DNA from: Thermofilaceae archaeon
Lineage (GTDB): Archaea > Thermoproteota > Thermoprotei > Thermofilales > Thermofilaceae
Assembly (NCBI GenBank): GCA_027017025.1
Contig: JALURH010000026.1
Coordinates: forward strand, 1 to 6,284
DNA length: 6,284 bases
Direction of reading: 5' to 3'
Part shown: positions 5,023-6,284 of the stretch, piece after piece
Position numbering within the stretch: the first letter of the stretch is position 1
How the letters are laid out: each line of letters begins with the position of its first letter
The notes under the pieces: generated by a model
What the model was told of the DNA's origin: nothing
What the model saw: only the letters and a program-made list of their open reading frames with translations
Database searches by the model: none
Made by a program: the position numbers and the translations under genes

Positions 5023-5822
5023 TTTTCAAGCACCTCACGGTTAGCGTTATAACATTTAACTAAGAAATCGATTTCAGAGGGATGTAATATTCCCGGTATA
5101 ATTATCGAGAAAGGTGGATCTCCCCATTCGATCTTTCTAAGCTCATCCATCCTCCCTGCATAGACCATTTGATCGGGACTAGTGGCGCGGGCTACACCAA
5201 TCAGCACTGTATCACTATTTATTATGTTCTCTCCTATTCTGTTCTCCAATATTTCAAGCACCGAGATAGCTTCTTGTATCCCCATAATAATACCCTCATC
5301 AACCTTTAAATCCAGTAAGAGTAAGGTATGAAGCCCCCTACGTAAGTTCTCCATAATAGTCCTATATGTAGAAAATGGATAAAAACCAAGCTCCTCGTTG
5401 GGAAAGACTAGTGTTGCAATCTTACCAAACTTGTAAACCTGTAAACCAGTTGCTATAATGATGCCTCCTAGAACGCTGGCAGCTGGAAGTATTTCAACAT
5501 CAATACCTCTGGAAGAAGCTTCTATAACTAAACTTATGTGTGTTGTGGCTACAAAAGGATTGCCGGGAACCAACAGAACTGCTATACCCTTCTTAGCTGC
5601 CTCTAAAACTTCACCACCACTAAGTTCTTCAAGATCATATCTCCTAACAATTTTAATTTTTCTTTGAATAAGTTTTTCAAGCTTCTTAATGTTAAAATTA
5701 GGTATGACACTTGTATATGACTCAATGAAAACCCTATCAGCTTCCTTAAGCTTTTCCAGTAGACCAAGTGTCAAATCACGTAAATCATATAAACCTAGTC
5801 CTGCGATAATCAGTCTACCCAT
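4983..5822 (-). CDS. dphB: Diphthine synthase (diphthamide biosynthesis methyltransferase)
   Basis: This 279-residue protein matches archaeal diphthine synthase, a tetrapyrrole-methylase-fold enzyme that uses S-adenosylmethionine to methylate the modified histidine of elongation factor 2 on the way to diphthamide. Family motifs in order are AGLGLYDLRDLTL (7-19), IESYTS (33-38), VPGNPFVATTH (85-95), GLQVYKFGK (126-134), GLHTLLLLDL (163-172), IGVARATSPDQ (208-218) and IIPGILHPSEIDFL (241-254). Length is near normal for the family. One oddity is Asn88: the motif is normally GDP, and that Asp lies in the SAM-binding loop. ATG at 5822 has only a weak purine stretch (GGGGT) three bases upstream, and a TATA-like box further up suggests a very short leader. 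It is first in an operon, overlapping the DUF357-cytidylyltransferase gene by 40 bp, and divergent from tRNA-Cys. Confidence 0.95.
   Translation of the reverse strand: MGRLIIAGLGLYDLRDLTLGLLEKLKEADRVFIESYTSVIPNFNIKKLEKLIQRKIKIVRRYDLEELSGGEVLEAAKKGIAVLLVPGNPFVATTHISLVIEASSRGIDVEILPAASVLGGIIIATGLQVYKFGKIATLVFPNEELGFYPFSTYRTIMENLRRGLHTLLLLDLKVDEGIIMGIQEAISVLEILENRIGENIINSDTVLIGVARATSPDQMVYAGRMDELRKIEWGDPPFSIIIPGILHPSEIDFLVKCYNANREVLEKWNLDVKRKFISI
5031..5036 (-). promoter_or_regulatory. Ribosome-binding site within dphB for the DUF357-cytidylyltransferase gene
   Basis: On the minus strand GAGGTG (5036-5031) lies eight bases before the ATG at 5022, inside codons of the preceding dphB gene. It is a strong match to the archaeal consensus and, with the in-frame stop just upstream, decides the start. 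Ribosomes terminating on dphB 40 bases later could re-initiate here. Confidence 0.75.
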
Positions 5823-5850
5823 TAGACCCCAAAAACATTAAGGTACACAA

Positions 5851-5864
5851 AATACAATAAAAAG
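5851..5864 (-). promoter_or_regulatory. TATA-like box of the dphB operon
   Basis: The minus strand reads CTTTTTATTGTATT, a TATA-like element centred about 37 bases before the dphB ATG. Initiation about 25 bases downstream would be near 5834, leaving a leader of roughly a dozen bases. An alternative A/T box lies at about 5880-5871. Placement is inferred from spacing. Confidence 0.45.
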
Positions 5865-5870
5865 AGTACC

Positions 5871-5880
5871 ACATATATAA
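5871..5880 (+). promoter_or_regulatory. TATA-like box upstream of tRNA-Cys
   Basis: ACATATATAA is centred about 53 bases before the tRNA's first base, which would give a 5' leader of about 25-30 bases for RNase P removal. A closer A/T run (AATATATGG, about 5917-5925) is too near to serve as the tRNA's TATA box. The element is symmetric enough to work in either direction, so it may also serve dphB. Confidence 0.4.
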
Positions 5881-5928
5881 TGGAGCTAAGATCCTATTGT
5901 AAGCAACAAATCTAAGAATATATGGTAG

Positions 5929-6022
5929 GCCGGGGTGCCCGAGAGGAAAGGGGGCGGGCTGCAGTGGTCTACCTATAGATACCCGCTATTTAACCCGGGT
6001 TCGAATCCCGGCCCCGGCTCCA
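5929..6022 (+). tRNA. tRNA-Cys (GCA), intron-containing, CCA encoded
   Basis: The cloverleaf folds fully. The acceptor GCCGGGG (5929-5935) pairs with CCCCGGC (6012-6018). The D stem is CCC/GGG (5938-5940, 5950-5952) with a nine-base loop containing GG. The anticodon stem is GCGGG (5954-5958) with CCCGC (5982-5986). The T stem is CCGGG/CCCGG around TTCGAAT (6000-6006). The discriminator is U (6019), as expected for tRNA-Cys, and CCA is genomic (6020-6022). The anticodon loop region is 23 bases; removing 16 bases after position 37 leaves CTGCAGA, the canonical Cys loop with anticodon GCA (5961-5963). The variable region (5987-5994) is eight bases, longer than usual for class I tRNAs. Ser or Leu is unlikely: no long variable arm remains after splicing and the discriminator is wrong. 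Confidence 0.93.
5965..5980 (+). other. 16-nt tRNA-Cys intron at position 37/38
   Basis: Excision of TGGTCTACCTATAGAT restores a seven-base loop and normal stem. The geometry fits an archaeal bulge-helix-bulge: three-base bulges A-G-T (5963-5965) and A-T-A (5979-5981), each cut after its second base, separated by four positions (5959-5962 against 5975-5978). The pairs there are C-G, U-A and G-U with one C-A mismatch, so the motif is relaxed, as accepted by crenarchaeal heteromeric splicing endonucleases. The exact boundaries are inferred from this geometry. Confidence 0.8.
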
Positions 6023-6284
6023 CTCTACAAAGCCGATTAAATTCCCCTAGTTTCTCCGCTCCCAGGGAAATTTTTAGTCAGTAATTAATACTCTTAGCTT
6101 CTAAGGGGGAAGGCGAGTCTAGTGTAGGGAATTAGATTCATATACCCATTTAACTTCCACATGTTAGAGGGAGATGTTTCATCTCAATGTATTCTACTTA
6201 GAGTCTCTCTAACTATGGAAACGGTTACTTGATAAAGCTAATTAGGGAGTACTTAGCCGAGTCATCGTTATTTCTGCCTATAAA
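6023..6284. other. Gene-poor right end; no supported gene
   Basis: Every reading frame is broken by stops and no known RNA is recognisable. Base composition is ordinary, without the GC enrichment that marks the 5S and tRNA genes here. Two small structures can be drawn: a 10-bp stem joining 6163-6172 to 6204-6213, and an overlapping hairpin GAGATG-TTT-CATCTC (6171-6185). A frame open to the right edge from a TTG at 6229 (MIKLIREYLAESSLFLPI) could be the start of a gene cut by the window, and a minus-strand frame ending at 6225 could be the tail of one, but neither has enough length to support a call. Confidence 0.4.

Noticed and set aside
5938..5994. Class II tRNA (Ser or Leu) with a long variable arm using the TAGATA/TATTTA pairing
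   Set aside because: The D arm looks class II-like, but no seven-base loop with a Ser or Leu anticodon can be formed, the discriminator is U, and the Cys reading with a 37/38 intron gives a canonical CTGCAGA loop.
6229..6284. Plus-strand frame open to the window edge from a TTG, reading MIKLIREYLAESSLFLPI
   Set aside because: It looks somewhat protein-like, but only 18 codons are visible, the start is TTG and no convincing ribosome-binding site precedes it. Sequence beyond the window would settle it.
6225..6284. Minus-strand frame entering from the right edge and stopping at 6225, possible 3' end of a gene
   Set aside because: Nineteen codons without a recognisable motif; such a short open stretch is expected by chance.
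6023..6284. RNase P RNA, SRP RNA or a box C/D small RNA in the right-hand gap
   Set aside because: No conserved core of RNase P or SRP RNA was found, there is no GC enrichment, and only one imperfect C-box-like motif (minus strand near 6265) lacks properly placed partners.
1..6284. CRISPR arrays, insertion sequences or integration sites, including at the tRNA-Cys 3' end
   Set aside because: No repeated direct units, terminal inverted repeats around a transposase, integrase gene or duplicated tRNA 3' end occur in the window.

Overview
The window looks like chromosome of an AT-rich, probably hyperthermophilic archaeon, most likely a crenarchaeote (Thermoprotei). Several things point there: a free-standing 5S rRNA gene of archaeal type, a tRNA-Cys with an apparent intron at the canonical archaeal position, TATA-like boxes upstream of most transcription units, GGTG/GAGGTG ribosome-binding sites, and typically archaeal proteins (geranylgeranyl-reductase-family flavoprotein, type II methionine aminopeptidase, diphthine synthase, a DUF357-cytidylyltransferase fusion). 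I cannot resolve the order or genus from sequence alone.

Layout, left to right. A 5S rRNA gene (24-142, minus) with its own TATA box is followed by a geranylgeranyl-reductase-family gene (223-1389, minus). A 98-bp divergent promoter region with a near-perfect 17-bp dyad separates this from an HxlR-type regulator (1488-1937, plus). A 14-bp perfect inverted repeat spans the end of the regulator gene, followed by an AT-rich convergent terminator zone. The map gene (2031-2942, minus) is divergent from a translin/TRAX-family gene (3003-3632, plus), which forms a tight operon with endonuclease V (3642-4328, plus). That operon runs head-on into, and overlaps by 41 bp, a minus-strand operon in which dphB (4983-5822) comes first and a DUF357-cytidylyltransferase gene (4288-5022) follows with a 40-bp overlap. 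A tRNA-Cys(GCA) gene with a 16-nt intron (5929-6022, plus) follows. The last 262 bases contain no gene I can support.

Functionally this is mostly information-processing housekeeping: 5S rRNA, tRNA-Cys, N-terminal methionine removal, diphthamide synthesis on elongation factor 2, and nucleic-acid repair or turnover (endonuclease V, translin). A membrane-lipid or redox flavoenzyme and its putative regulator are added to this. I see no mobile elements, CRISPR arrays or broken genes. I found no clearly new biological system. The observations most worth following are the translin-endonuclease V operon, the DUF357-cytidylyltransferase gene coupled to dphB, the dyad between the regulator and the flavoenzyme, and the hairpin across the regulator's stop codon.
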